Source: HGM04593 sp045661225 (GTDB lineage: Bacteria; Bacteroidota; Bacteroidia; Bacteroidales; Bacteroidaceae). From it: DNA of 64,000 nucleotides. The stretch is taken from positions 1-64,000 of the forward strand of contig JAZRFF010000026.1 in NCBI GenBank assembly GCA_045661225.1. Direction: 5' to 3'. Made by a program: the position numbers and the translations under genes. Of this stretch, positions 1-8,805 are shown piece after piece. Numbering within the stretch: the first letter of the stretch is position 1; each line of letters opens with the position of its first letter. Under the pieces are notes generated by a model, which was not told the DNA's origin, did not search any database, and saw only the letters and a list, made by a program, of their open reading frames with translations.

Positions 1-442
1 TGTTGCGGCAAAGATCCTTTGCAGCCTCGACATTCTTGTTAGCCAAAGCGTCAGCGATACCAGCCATAAGCTTCTTTGTGTTAACCTGAGCCATACTCAA
101 ATAGATGATACGCTCAATACAGAAAGCAAGACCGATAACCATAGCGATTGCTACAAGCGCCATAAACTCGGCACCACCCTCGATGAACTTAACCTTAAGG
201 CTCTTGTGAACACCGGCAATACCTGTGTCCTCTGTAACCTTAACAGGCTCTTCAACAGCAGCCTCGGCAGGAGCCTCTACTGCGGCAGAATCAGTCTGCT
301 CGACATTGATTGAATCATTTGCTACTGCAGCCGAGTCTACAACCTCTGTCTGCTGTACATTGTTAGCTTCGTCATTAGTTGCATACGCCTGAGTTGCACC
401 AAACAGGCCCAAAACCGCAACGATTGCAAAAAGTTTTTTCAT
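1..442 (-). CDS. exbB: ExbB/TolQ/MotA-family proton channel subunit, 3' part outside window
   Basis: The reading frame starts at ATG 442 and runs off the left edge, so only about 147 residues are visible. Residues 1-22 are a signal peptide (MKKLFAIVAVLGLFGATQAYA). An Ala/Glu/Val-rich low-complexity stretch follows (about 23-75). A membrane segment around 95-113 leads into CIERIIYLS and a cytoplasmic region, as in Bacteroidota ExbB-like proteins. The family forms the inner-membrane proton channel that powers TonB-dependent transport or Tol functions, with an ExbD partner usually encoded next; that partner would lie to the left of the window. The signal peptide plus acidic spacer is typical of the Bacteroidota form. 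Symbol exbB rather than tolQ is an inference. Confidence 0.85.
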   Translation of the reverse strand, partial: MKKLFAIVAVLGLFGATQAYATNDEANNVQQTEVVDSAAVANDSINVEQTDSAAVEAPAEAAVEEPVKVTEDTGIAGVHKSLKVKFIEGGAEFMALVAIAMVIGLAFCIERIIYLSMAQVNTKKLMAGIADALANKNVEAAKDLCRN

Positions 443-491
443 TGTGTGTAATTTTTAGATTAATATTTTAAGTTAATTTATTCAATATCAG

Positions 492-579
492 CGGAAAGAG
501 GGGGATTCGAACCCCCGATACGCTTTTGACGCATACACGCTTTCCAGGCGTGCCTCTTAAGCCACTCGAGCACCTTTCC
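492..579 (-). tRNA. tRNA-Ser (anticodon GGA)
   Basis: Read on the minus strand the 88-nt sequence begins GGAAAGG and ends CTTTCC plus discriminator G, giving a 7-bp acceptor stem with one G-U pair. The anticodon arm reads CCTGGAAAG, placing GGA in the loop. A GGTTCGAATCC T-arm is present, and the long variable arm between them fits a class II serine tRNA. The CCA end is not encoded. It lies 50 bp upstream of the exbB-like gene on the same strand. Confidence 0.95.
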
Positions 580-647
580 CCTCGTCGTTGACAGTTATTC
601 GGGTTGCAATTTACGACATTTTTCGCAAACTGCACTCTATTTCACGG

Positions 648-655
648 CAAAAGTA
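648..655 (-). promoter_or_regulatory. candidate -7 box for tRNA-Ser
   Basis: The minus strand reads TACTTTTG, a match to the Bacteroidota -7 consensus TAnnTTTG, about 70 nt upstream of the tRNA. No convincing TTTG -33 element is seen at the right spacing, so the call is weak. Confidence 0.35.
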
Positions 656-830
656 ACTTTTTTTTTCAAATCAATAAACAATTCTAAAGAAAATGATTTC
701 AAGAACGAGTAAAAAATAAACATATAAGTTTTTTTAACATTTCAATAACAAAAAAGGAGAAAAGTTTCGCGCACGCATATGTCATTAATGGTTATTTTTG
801 CAATATAATAGCAAACAAATGTTCCTTTGA

Positions 831-1907
831 ATGATAAACAAGGAGAAAGGAGTCATAAAAATTCTGCTTGACGCCATAAACCCCTACCGTTGGGCTACAG
901 CGACAAGAAACCTGATGTTCGACAGCGGGATCAAGAAGGTTTACACCCCTCCCCTGCCTACAATATGCATAGGCAACATAACCGTTGGAGGCACAGGCAA
1001 GACCCCCCACACAGAATATCTCATAGAATTATTACAGCACAAATACAAGACAGCAGTGTTGAGCCGTGGATACGGCCGTAAAAGCAAAGGCTATATTAAA
1101 GCCAACAGCGACACTCCGATGCCGGTCATTGGCGACGAGCCGTTTCAAATGAAGAGCAAATACCCCGATATTACCGTCGCTGTGTGCGAAAAGCGTGTGA
1201 AAGGGATAGAGAAGTTAAGAAACGACATAAAAGACATTGAGGTAATACTGCTTGATGATGCTTATCAACATCGACACGTCAAGGCCGGGTTAAACATTCT
1301 GCTTACAGACAGCAACCGACCCATTTGGAACGATTGCGTGCTCCCCTTTGGACGTATGCGCGAGAGCCTTGCAGGCATAAAGCGTGCCGACATTATTATA
1401 ATTACAAAATGCAACGCCCTGACAGACGAACAAACAAACGAGTGTCGGGGTTATATAGAAAAAAGAAGCAATGCCCCGCTATTTTTCTCAACGATGCGCT
1501 ACGGGAGCATATACCCTGTATTTCCCGAATCGGCACCATCGAGAAGCATCGACGAGGTCAAAGAAGCCCTATTGCTCACCGGCATAGCCAAGCCTGCCCC
1601 TTTGAAAGCCGAGATTGAGCGACGAGAGACAAAGGTCACGCTGATGCAATTCGGCGACCACCACAACTTCAGCACAGCCGACCTTAACACAATTGTCGAG
1701 AAGTACAGAAGCATTGCCGAGAAGAAAAAAGCAATAATAACCACCGAAAAAGACGCCACAAGACTCCTGCACCGCAGTGACCTTCCGACAGAAATTAAAG
1801 AAAATATTTACGCACTACCAATAAAAGTCGAAATACTCGGTGGCCAAGAGATGATGTTTAACCAAATAATAGAGAAGTATGTTACAGAAGATTCAAGAGA
1901 CCGCTGA
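831..1907 (+). CDS. lpxK: tetraacyldisaccharide 4'-kinase LpxK
   Basis: LpxK phosphorylates the 4' position of the lipid A disaccharide precursor at the inner membrane, the sixth step of lipid A synthesis. The 358-residue product has the family signature ICIGNITVGGTGKTPHTEYL, with the Walker A motif GGTGKT at 53-58. It also has the RGYGRKSKGY segment and the DDAYQHRHV motif of LpxK. Length is normal. The last 29 bp overlap the next gene, so the two are translationally linked. A sequence TTTG-N21-TTCCTTTG ends two bases before the start codon; if it is a promoter (one mismatch in the -7 box), the mRNA would be nearly leaderless. That part is speculative. Confidence 0.95.
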   Translation: MINKEKGVIKILLDAINPYRWATATRNLMFDSGIKKVYTPPLPTICIGNITVGGTGKTPHTEYLIELLQHKYKTAVLSRGYGRKSKGYIKANSDTPMPVIGDEPFQMKSKYPDITVAVCEKRVKGIEKLRNDIKDIEVILLDDAYQHRHVKAGLNILLTDSNRPIWNDCVLPFGRMRESLAGIKRADIIIITKCNALTDEQTNECRGYIEKRSNAPLFFSTMRYGSIYPVFPESAPSRSIDEVKEALLLTGIAKPAPLKAEIERRETKVTLMQFGDHHNFSTADLNTIVEKYRSIAEKKKAIITTEKDATRLLHRSDLPTEIKENIYALPIKVEILGGQEMMFNQIIEKYVTEDSRDR

Positions 1908-2688
1908 ATTTCTCAAAGGCAGAATGACAACAAAGCCGGAAACCGCGATAATCCTTGGTACCGGATTGGGAAGCCTCGTTAATGAGATTACCGACAAATA
2001 CGAGATTGAGTACAGTAATATACCAAACTTTCCCCTATCCACCGTCGAAGGACATTCAGGAAAGCTCATATTCGGCAAGTTAGGCAACAAAGAGATTATG
2101 GCAATGCAAGGCCGTTTCCACTTCTACGAGGGATATTCAATGAAAGAGGTTACGTTTCCCGTGCGCGTAATGCGTGAGTTAGGCATCAAGACCCTCTTTG
2201 TGTCCAACGCAGCCGGAGGTATGAACCCCGACTTTGCCATTGGCGACCTGATGATTATTACCGACCACATAAATATGTTCCCCGAGCACCCTCTTAGAGG
2301 CAAGAACATACCCTACGGCGACCGTTTCCCCGATATGAGCGCAGCATACGACAAGCAGCTTATATCGACAGCCCGCGAGGTTGCCCGAGAGAAAGGCATA
2401 CGCACCGTCGAGGGTGTTTATCTGGGCACACAAGGACCAACATTTGAAACACCTGCCGAGTATCGTATGTTCCACCGTATGGGAGGAGATGCAGTCGGAA
2501 TGTCGACAGTACCCGAAGTTATAGTGGCACGCCACTGTGGCATACGAGTATTCGGAATCTCGGTAATTACCGACCTCGGCGTCGAAGGCACCGTTGTAGA
2601 ATGCAGCCACGAAGAGGTACAGAAGGCTGCCGACGAAGCACAACCAAAGATGACAACAATATTCCGCGAACTAATAAACAGAGCATAA
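1879..2688 (+). CDS. purine nucleoside phosphorylase (trimeric, class I PNP)
   Basis: The enzyme cleaves inosine and guanosine (and deoxy forms) with phosphate to free base and ribose-1-phosphate in purine salvage. The 269-residue protein shows the phosphate-binding GTGLG at 27-31, GHSGKL, the QGRFHFYEGY segment, the SNAAGGMN segment and the C-terminal VFGISVITDLG, all hallmarks of the PNP/MTAP family. It overlaps the end of lpxK by 29 bp and is followed 6 bp later by thiL, so the three probably form one operon. An MTA phosphorylase role is the main alternative, but the size and the MSTVPE motif favour PNP. Confidence 0.92.
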   Translation: MLQKIQETAEFLKGRMTTKPETAIILGTGLGSLVNEITDKYEIEYSNIPNFPLSTVEGHSGKLIFGKLGNKEIMAMQGRFHFYEGYSMKEVTFPVRVMRELGIKTLFVSNAAGGMNPDFAIGDLMIITDHINMFPEHPLRGKNIPYGDRFPDMSAAYDKQLISTAREVAREKGIRTVEGVYLGTQGPTFETPAEYRMFHRMGGDAVGMSTVPEVIVARHCGIRVFGISVITDLGVEGTVVECSHEEVQKAADEAQPKMTTIFRELINRA

Positions 2689-2694
2689 ACAAAG

Positions 2695-3732
2695 ATGAAC
2701 ACGACAAAACGCACTGAAATTTCGTCACTCGGAGAGTTCGGTCTCATCGACCGTCTCACGAAGGATTTGAAAGCAAACAACAAGGAAACAGTAACAGGCA
2801 CGGGTGACGATGCTGCCATTCTGCAATTCGACAATAACGACGAAGTGCTCGTCAGCAGCGACATTCTTATGGAGGGCGTTCACTTCGACCTTACATACTT
2901 TCCGCTGAAACATTTGGGCTACAAGGCTGTTGTTGCCAACATTTCGGATATATACGCAATGAACGGCACACCCAGACAGATAACAGTATCGCTCGCGCTG
3001 AGCCGTAAGTTCTGCGTCGAAGACATTGAAGAACTATACGCAGGAATAAAGCTCGCCTGCGACCAATATGGGGTCGACATTATAGGCGGCGACACAACTT
3101 CGTCTCTCACTGGCCTTGCCATTGGAATAACAGCTATTGGAACAGCGCCCAAAGGCACTGCCGTAAAGCGCAGCGGAGCTAAAGAGACCGACCTTATATG
3201 TGTTACAGGCAACCTCGGAGCGGCCTATATGGGTTTACAGTTGCTTGAGCGCGAAAAGATAGCAACAGCAGGAGAGGATATACAGCCCGATTTTCAGGGC
3301 AAAGAGTACATTCTCGAGCGTCAGCTGAAGCCCGAGGCCCCCAAGGAGGTTGTTGAAAAGTTGCGCGAAGAGGGTATAAAGCCCACAGCAATGATAGACA
3401 TCAGCGACGGACTGTCATCGGAACTTATGCACATATGCAAACAGAGCGGAACCGGCTGTCGCATATACGAAGAGCGTATTCCCATTGACTATCAGACCGC
3501 AATAATGGCCGAGGAACTGAATATGAACGTAACGACCTGTGCTCTAAACGGCGGCGAGGATTTTGAGCTATTGTTCACCGTACCCATAGCCGACCACGAA
3601 AAGGTTGCAGCTATGAAAGATGTCCGTGTCATAGGCCACATTGTCAGCGACACTATGGGGCTTGCCCTCGTCACCCGTGATGGGGTCGAAATGGAGCTGA
3701 GAGCCCAAGGCTGGACTCCCAAGAACGACTGA
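2695..3732 (+). CDS. thiL: thiamine-monophosphate kinase ThiL
   Basis: ThiL makes thiamine diphosphate from thiamine monophosphate with ATP, the last step of cofactor B1 synthesis. The 345-residue protein belongs to the PurM/AIR-synthase-like fold. It shows the Mg/ATP-binding GTGDDAAIL, SSDILMEGVHFD, the IGGDTTSS loop and MIDISDGLSSEL in the usual order. The start ATG is 6 bp after the pnp stop, consistent with co-transcription from lpxK. Length and motifs are normal. Confidence 0.95.
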   Translation: MNTTKRTEISSLGEFGLIDRLTKDLKANNKETVTGTGDDAAILQFDNNDEVLVSSDILMEGVHFDLTYFPLKHLGYKAVVANISDIYAMNGTPRQITVSLALSRKFCVEDIEELYAGIKLACDQYGVDIIGGDTTSSLTGLAIGITAIGTAPKGTAVKRSGAKETDLICVTGNLGAAYMGLQLLEREKIATAGEDIQPDFQGKEYILERQLKPEAPKEVVEKLREEGIKPTAMIDISDGLSSELMHICKQSGTGCRIYEERIPIDYQTAIMAEELNMNVTTCALNGGEDFELLFTVPIADHEKVAAMKDVRVIGHIVSDTMGLALVTRDGVEMELRAQGWTPKND

Positions 3733-3745
3733 TTCTTAACGTAAT

Positions 3746-3964
3746 ATGATTCTGCATAATATTATACAGATTATATTCCTGCTGGTCGGAGGAGTATCAT
3801 TCTTGGCCGCGCTGTTCGACTGGGAGTGGTTTTTCACAGCCGACAACGCTAGTTTCATAGTAAAACGCTGTGGACGAAAGGCTGCACGTTATATTTACGG
3901 TGCTACAGGAGTCACGTTTATTGCCGCAGCCATATATTTCTACTTCAAAATAGAGACAATTTAA
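3746..3964 (+). CDS. small two-helix membrane protein, Imm17-like
   Basis: The 72-residue product has two hydrophobic segments, about residues 4-23 and 50-67, separated by a loop with DWEWFFTADNASF and basic residues. This arrangement resembles the Immunity-17 family of small Bacteroidota membrane proteins, many of which carry the name without any toxin partner. The gene starts 13 bp after thiL and so probably belongs to that operon. No toxin gene is visible nearby, so an immunity function is not supported here. Family call is by general resemblance only. Confidence 0.6.
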   Translation: MILHNIIQIIFLLVGGVSFLAALFDWEWFFTADNASFIVKRCGRKAARYIYGATGVTFIAAAIYFYFKIETI

Positions 3965-3996
3965 CAAAAACGTTCTTGAAAGAGTTGCTGACCTAT

Positions 3997-4042
3997 ATAT
4001 ACGTCGATGGCTGTCGTTGCAACGACAGCCATCGACGTATAT
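3997..4042. repeat. 46-bp perfect palindrome between convergent operons
   Basis: Bases 3997-4042 read identically on both strands: two 23-bp arms meet at 4019/4020 with no loop, centred on GTCGTTGCAACGAC. It lies between the end of the Imm17-like gene (plus) and the end of mrp (minus). The likely role is a bidirectional terminator. Neither side has a clean T-run, although AAAAA follows at 4046 on the plus strand (TTTTT on the minus-strand approach). Confidence 0.9.
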
Positions 4043-4103
4043 GTCAAAAAGCGGCAACCATCTGCCCTTTCAAATATTCATTTTATCAAAAAATATCAAA
4101 CGC

Positions 4104-5168
4104 TTACTTGTTGCTCTTCTCGACAAGCGCCGCAGCCACCTGAATAAACGCTTGTCCATCGGGGGTATCGGCTTTCATCGCAATGGGCAAACCTTCATCA
4201 CCACTCTCACATATGCTCTGCACAAGCGGAATCTGTCCTATAAGCGGAATATTATATGCCTCGGCCATACGCTTGCCACCCTCCTTTCCAAAAATGTAAT
4301 ATCTGTTACCGGGCAGTTCGGCAGGAGTAAACCAGGCCATATTCTCGACCACTCCCAAGATGGGCACAGCAACCTTCTCGTTCATAAACATATTAATACC
4401 CTTTATAGCAGCAGCCAGCGACACCTCTTGCGGTGTTGTAACCACCACCGCTCCGGTAAGGTTCAGGCACTGCACTATAGTCAGGTGTATATCGCTTGTT
4501 CCGGGCGGAAGGTCTATGAGAAAATAGTCAAGGTCGCCCCAATTCGCATCGGCTATAAGCTGCTTCAGAGCATTGCTGGCCATACCTCCGCGCCATAATA
4601 TAGCCTGGTCGGGGTCTACAAAAAAGCCTATCGAGAGCATCTTGACACCATACTTTTCAATAGGTTGTATAAGGTCACGACCATCGACATTCTCACTGTA
4701 TGGCCGTTCGTCCTCTACGCTGAACATTTTAGGTATTGAAGGACCGAAAATATCGGCGTCGAGCAGACCGACCTTGTATCCCAGACGCGCAAGAGCTATG
4801 GCAAGATTCGCCGACACAGTCGATTTTCCAACCCCGCCCTTACCCGACGATACGGCAATGACATTCTTTACCTGTGGCAAGAACTTGTCCATTTTGGGAC
4901 GCACAGCCTGACGGGTGACAACGCTTATATTGCCCACAATATCAACATCTTTACCAACGTATGTGAGTATAGCAGCCTCGGCCGATTTTACAACCGAGCG
5001 AATAAACGGGTCGGTGGGTTTGTCAAAGACAAGCGAGAATGTAACCTTATTGCCCTCGATACGAATATTGTCATCGACCATTTCAGCCTCGACAAGATTC
5101 TTGCCCGAGCCCGGATAGCGCACTTTTTCAAGTGCGTCGAGTATAAGTTTCGGATATAGTGTCATCAT
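4104..5168 (-). CDS. mrp: Mrp/ApbC-family P-loop ATPase (iron-sulfur carrier type)
   Basis: Mrp/NBP35 ATPases load Fe-S clusters onto apoproteins. The 354-residue protein has an N-terminal MIP18/DUF59-like domain (about 1-90). A ParA/MinD-type ATPase follows, with deviant Walker A SGKGGVGKST at 108-117 and the DADIFGPSIPKMF motif. The usual CPxC cluster-binding pair after the ENM segment is absent: the sequence there reads NMAWFTPAELPGNRYY. This appears to be a Bacteroidota variant, so cluster binding by this protein is uncertain. It is the last gene of the minus-strand operon ilvE-trmB-Dabb-mrp. Confidence 0.9.
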   Translation of the reverse strand: MMTLYPKLILDALEKVRYPGSGKNLVEAEMVDDNIRIEGNKVTFSLVFDKPTDPFIRSVVKSAEAAILTYVGKDVDIVGNISVVTRQAVRPKMDKFLPQVKNVIAVSSGKGGVGKSTVSANLAIALARLGYKVGLLDADIFGPSIPKMFSVEDERPYSENVDGRDLIQPIEKYGVKMLSIGFFVDPDQAILWRGGMASNALKQLIADANWGDLDYFLIDLPPGTSDIHLTIVQCLNLTGAVVVTTPQEVSLAAAIKGINMFMNEKVAVPILGVVENMAWFTPAELPGNRYYIFGKEGGKRMAEAYNIPLIGQIPLVQSICESGDEGLPIAMKADTPDGQAFIQVAAALVEKSNK

Positions 5169-5176
5169 TTACCTTA

Positions 5177-5479
5177 TTAAATCTCATAATCAGCTTCGGC
5201 GCGCGCATCGGTAATACCTTTGAAATAGGCTGCAACAGCAACGTGCGCGGGGTGCACCTTATATCTTTCCATCGCCTCGGCATTCTCGAACGCAGACACA
5301 AGCACCGCATCATATGCCGTACCGGCCACACAGACGTTTACGCCCACTTCGAGCGAACAAATCTCGGGTATCACGCCATTGAGCGATTCAAGATTTTCTT
5401 TAACCCACTGCGCGTGCTCTCTCTTGCTTTTACCATTGGCGCCATCGATGAAGCGCCACATTACTACGTGTTTAAACAT
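5177..5479 (-). CDS. Dabb (stress-responsive A/B barrel) domain protein
   Basis: The 100-residue protein is a single Dabb domain, starting MFKHVVMWRF and containing the typical SLEVGVN and MERYKVHPAHVAVAAYF segments. Dabb proteins form dimeric ferredoxin-like alpha/beta barrels. Some are small enzymes or stress proteins, but most bacterial single-domain ones have no known substrate. The gene lies 2 bp after trmB and 8 bp before mrp in the same operon. No specific function can be read from the sequence. Confidence 0.85.
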   Translation of the reverse strand: MFKHVVMWRFIDGANGKSKREHAQWVKENLESLNGVIPEICSLEVGVNVCVAGTAYDAVLVSAFENAEAMERYKVHPAHVAVAAYFKGITDARAEADYEI

Positions 5480-5481
5480 AT

Positions 5482-6240
5482 TTATTTGCTTGTTTCCAGA
5501 CTGCTACGCTTGCTACGGTTGTAGCTTCGATACTCGTCAAGTTCAATTTCAACATTCGGTTCATTGTACTGCTCCTTGGCTGGCAGATTAAAGGCTATAT
5601 ATTTTATAGTTATTCCACGCGAAAGCCACTGCGATTCGTAATAGGTACGTATCTGCAAAACGTCAGAAACCTCGTCCCTGCCGTGTACGTCTTCAATGCA
5701 CTCAACTACCGGCAATGAGTTTACCTCTGTTATGTACTTTGTATAGGTAAACATAAAATTACTGTCGGTCTTTAGATGAATTACTGCGTCGGCTGAAAGG
5801 ATATTCCTGTAACGTGCGAGAAACAGCGACGATGTCAGGCGTTTAGTATATTTTTTCATCTGTGGGTCGGGGAATGTAAGCCAAATTTCACTCACCTCGC
5901 CTTGCTCGAACAAACGGTCTATAATCTCGATGTTAGTACGCAGGAAACAGACGTTTTCAAGCCCACTCTCAATGGCATCGGTTGCTCCCGTCCACATTCG
6001 AGCGCCTTTTATATCGACGCCTATGAAATTCTTTTCGGGGAAACGACGTGCAAGAGCCACAGTATATTCACCTCGGCCGCAACCAAGTTCAAGCACGATT
6101 GGATTATTATTGTTGAAAAATCTCTCTTTCCAGTTGCCCTTCAATGGAAACTCAACATTATCGACCACCGAATAAGGGTGCTCTATAACATTGGGATACG
6201 ATGCCATATCGGCAAATTTCTTAAGCTTTCCTTTACCCAT
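5482..6240 (-). CDS. trmB: tRNA (guanine-N7-)-methyltransferase TrmB
   Basis: TrmB methylates G46 in the variable loop of tRNAs with S-adenosylmethionine. The 252-residue protein has the Rossmann motif VLELGCGRGEYTVALA followed by the FIGVDIKGARMW segment. The TrmB-specific IWLTFPDPQMKKYTKRLTS is present, and length is slightly above the E. coli enzyme. It follows ilvE by 11 bp and precedes the Dabb gene by 2 bp, so it is co-transcribed with them. Confidence 0.95.
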   Translation of the reverse strand: MGKGKLKKFADMASYPNVIEHPYSVVDNVEFPLKGNWKERFFNNNNPIVLELGCGRGEYTVALARRFPEKNFIGVDIKGARMWTGATDAIESGLENVCFLRTNIEIIDRLFEQGEVSEIWLTFPDPQMKKYTKRLTSSLFLARYRNILSADAVIHLKTDSNFMFTYTKYITEVNSLPVVECIEDVHGRDEVSDVLQIRTYYESQWLSRGITIKYIAFNLPAKEQYNEPNVEIELDEYRSYNRSKRSSLETSK

Positions 6241-6251
6241 TATTCCAAAGT

Positions 6252-7277
6252 TTATTCAATCACTGTTACCCAACCGTAAGGGTCGGCTACATCACCATAC
6301 TGTATAGCTCGCAGACGGTTATAAAGTTCCGTAAGCACAGGACCGGGCTTGCCATCATTGGAAAAGAGATAAGACTTACCCGACTCAATATCATCAATGC
6401 GTCCGATAGGAGATATTACAGCCGCTGTACCGCAAGCTCCCGCCTCGTCAAAAGTCTCCAGCTCCTCCTCGGGCACCGAACGTTGCTCCACCGTCAGCCC
6501 CATATCGCGCGCAATCTGCATAAGACTGCGGTTAGTGATAGACGGCAATATTGATGTCGACAACGGAGTAATATAACGATTATCCTTTATTCCTATAAAA
6601 TTTGCAGCGCCACATTCATCGATATACTTTTTCTCTCTTGCATCGAGATAAATTTCACAGGCATAACCCTGTTCGTGCGCCTGATGGCTGGCTCTAAGGC
6701 TCGCGGCATAGTTACCCCCCACCTTGAAACGTCCTGTTCCTAAAGGTGCGGCACGGTCATAGTCACGGAATATAACAAAATCATTTGTAGCAAAGCCTTT
6801 TTTGAAATAAGGACCTACCGGAGTTACGAAAATTATGAAAAGATACTCCCTTGAGGGGCTTACGCCCACCTGCGCACTCGTACCGATGAGAAGCGGACGA
6901 ATATAAAGCGACGCTCCACTCTCGTAAGGAGGCACAAAGCGTTCGTTAAGAGCGACGACCTTTGTAACCATCTCCTTGAACATTTCTGTGCTCACACGAG
7001 GCATCATTATTCCGTCACAAGTACCCTGCAAACGCTCGGCATTAGCCTCAAGACGGAAGATACGGACCTTTCCGTCCTTGCCACGAAAAGCCTTAAGGCC
7101 TTCAAAAGCCTCCTGACCATAATGCAGACAAGTTGCAGCCATATGAAGGTTTATATTTTCATCGGTGCTGAGCTCTATATTACCCCAAGCGCCGTCCTTG
7201 TACCAGCAGCGCACGTTATAATCGGTCTTTCTGTAGCCGAACCCGATATTCGACCAATCCAAATTCTCCATACACAT
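6252..7277 (-). CDS. ilvE: branched-chain amino acid aminotransferase
   Basis: IlvE interconverts leucine, isoleucine and valine with their 2-keto acids using pyridoxal phosphate. The 341-residue protein is a class IV aminotransferase of the longer BCAT-II type. LHYGQEAFEGLKAF is near the N-terminus, the predicted PLP lysine is K185 in GRFKVGGNY, and the cofactor-binding ECGAANF segment is present. ATG codons at 7277 and 7271 are both possible starts. It is the first gene of the operon leading to mrp; no promoter of consensus type is evident in the 130 bp upstream. Confidence 0.95.
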   Translation of the reverse strand: MCMENLDWSNIGFGYRKTDYNVRCWYKDGAWGNIELSTDENINLHMAATCLHYGQEAFEGLKAFRGKDGKVRIFRLEANAERLQGTCDGIMMPRVSTEMFKEMVTKVVALNERFVPPYESGASLYIRPLLIGTSAQVGVSPSREYLFIIFVTPVGPYFKKGFATNDFVIFRDYDRAAPLGTGRFKVGGNYAASLRASHQAHEQGYACEIYLDAREKKYIDECGAANFIGIKDNRYITPLSTSILPSITNRSLMQIARDMGLTVEQRSVPEEELETFDEAGACGTAAVISPIGRIDDIESGKSYLFSNDGKPGPVLTELYNRLRAIQYGDVADPYGWVTVIE

Positions 7278-7407
7278 TGTTTATTTTATACAGAATGCGA
7301 AGTTAACACTTTTTGAGCGAAAAGAGGAAATATCGCAGAAAAAGTTTTTACAGCAACGTCATTGTAGCAAGAAAGCACAGATTTTCCGCTATCGGCAACG
7401 ACACTTG

Positions 7408-7614
7408 TCAAAATTGTCCGTCGCCAATATCATCAAGAAGCGATTTTACCTTCTCGTCTACTTCGAAAAGCTTGTTTCGACAAATTTGCACCAACGACGC
7501 AGCCTCTTTCAACGCAGCCTCAAGCCCGTCTATATCCATTCCGCCGTTCTGTATAGCGTTCATAATCTCTTCGAGGCGTTCTATTGCCTGTTGATAGTTC
7601 TTTTTATCCATCAT
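7408..7614 (-). CDS. xseB: exodeoxyribonuclease VII small subunit
   Basis: XseB binds XseA to form exonuclease VII, which degrades single-stranded DNA in repair and recombination. The 68-residue helical protein has the family pattern YQQAIERLEEIMNAIQNGG and an acidic Leu-rich second helix. It starts 3 bp after the xseA stop on the same strand, the usual pairing. Confidence 0.92.
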   Translation of the reverse strand: MMDKKNYQQAIERLEEIMNAIQNGGMDIDGLEAALKEAASLVQICRNKLFEVDEKVKSLLDDIGDGQF

Positions 7615-7617
7615 ATG

Positions 7618-8805
7618 CTAATTTTTACCGGTTACAACACTTGTCAGTTCGCCGTCGGCAACAGTCGTGGTAACCGTTGCACCAACGGGAACATCTTCCA
7701 TACTGCGCACCACCTTGCCTGCGACTCGGGTTATACTGTACCCAAGAGCAAGAATGCGCTGCGGCGAAGCAGCGTCCATATACCTCTGCCACAAGTCGAG
7801 TTTGTGATGCTGTTCCTGCAAGAACAAGGCTGTTGACACCGGCAGACGCTGCACAAGCATCTGCAAGCGTCTTTTTTCACCCTCAACAGCTGTATGCACG
7901 GCCGAGGATAATCCTTGCACAATCGTATCGAGCCTTGCCGCCTGCTCTTGCATCGCATATATTAAAAATTCAGCAGCAGCCGTAGGAGTCTTCACGCTTG
8001 TATGGGCCACAATATCGAGCAGGCTCTCGTCGCGCTGATGTCCTATTCCTGTAATTATCGGGATAGGGAACTGCGCGCAGTTATTCGCAAGGTCGTATGT
8101 GTCGAAACAGCCCAGTTCGCTTGTAGCACCTCCACCGCGTATTATCACAACAACGTCCCACATATCAATATTGCGCGCTATGCTGTCAAGCGCAGCAATA
8201 ATACCTTGTTCGACGCGACTGCCCTGCATCGGCGCGTGAAAAAGCGTAGGATAAAATACAAAGCCAAACCTATTCCCCTGCAATTGATTGCAAAAATCGC
8301 CGTAACCGGCTGCCGTTGACGATGATATTACAGCCACTCTCTGCGGCAATAGCGGAAAAGGAATCTCCTTGTTTAGGTTTATCACACCTTCTTCGGTAAG
8401 ACGACGAATTACAGCTTGACGCCGACGTGCTATATCGCCAATGGTATATGCCGGTTCAATATCGCACACATCGAGAGTGTAGCCATACAATTCGTGGAAA
8501 CCCACGCTTACCTGCAACAACACTTTCAGCCCTGCGGCAAAAGGTTGCCCTGTCTGTTCAAGGAAATAGGGACGCAGGAGCGAATATACACGCGACCACA
8601 CTGTTCCGCGAGCCTTTGCCACAAGTTCATCAGTAGCCTCATCGTGTTGCACAAGCTCAATATAGCAATGCCCTGCAACCGTTTCGCGCACTTCGCTTAA
8701 CTCACCCGTAATCCAATAGCGCGACGGGAGACTGTTGTTCACCGCGCTGCGCACCAGGCTGTTCAGCGAGTATAGCGTCAACGGCTCTTCTATACTATTT
8801 ATCAT
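7618..8805 (-). CDS. xseA: exodeoxyribonuclease VII large subunit
   Basis: XseA is the catalytic subunit of exonuclease VII. The 395-residue protein has an N-terminal OB-fold (about 1-110, with YWITGELSEVRE) and the catalytic domain with ISSSTAAGYGDF and VVVIIRGGGATSELGCFDTY. The C-terminal coiled region is short compared with the E. coli protein, which is common in Bacteroidota. The gene overlaps the end of mnmA by 11 bp and is followed 3 bp later by xseB, giving an mnmA-xseA-xseB operon. Confidence 0.95.
   Translation of the reverse strand: MINSIEEPLTLYSLNSLVRSAVNNSLPSRYWITGELSEVRETVAGHCYIELVQHDEATDELVAKARGTVWSRVYSLLRPYFLEQTGQPFAAGLKVLLQVSVGFHELYGYTLDVCDIEPAYTIGDIARRRQAVIRRLTEEGVINLNKEIPFPLLPQRVAVISSSTAAGYGDFCNQLQGNRFGFVFYPTLFHAPMQGSRVEQGIIAALDSIARNIDMWDVVVIIRGGGATSELGCFDTYDLANNCAQFPIPIITGIGHQRDESLLDIVAHTSVKTPTAAAEFLIYAMQEQAARLDTIVQGLSSAVHTAVEGEKRRLQMLVQRLPVSTALFLQEQHHKLDLWQRYMDAASPQRILALGYSITRVAGKVVRSMEDVPVGATVTTTVADGELTSVVTGKN

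Noticed and set aside
4017..4598. 193-codon plus-strand open frame opposite mrp
   Set aside because: It lies antisense to a clear gene, begins in the palindrome, and shows no domain.
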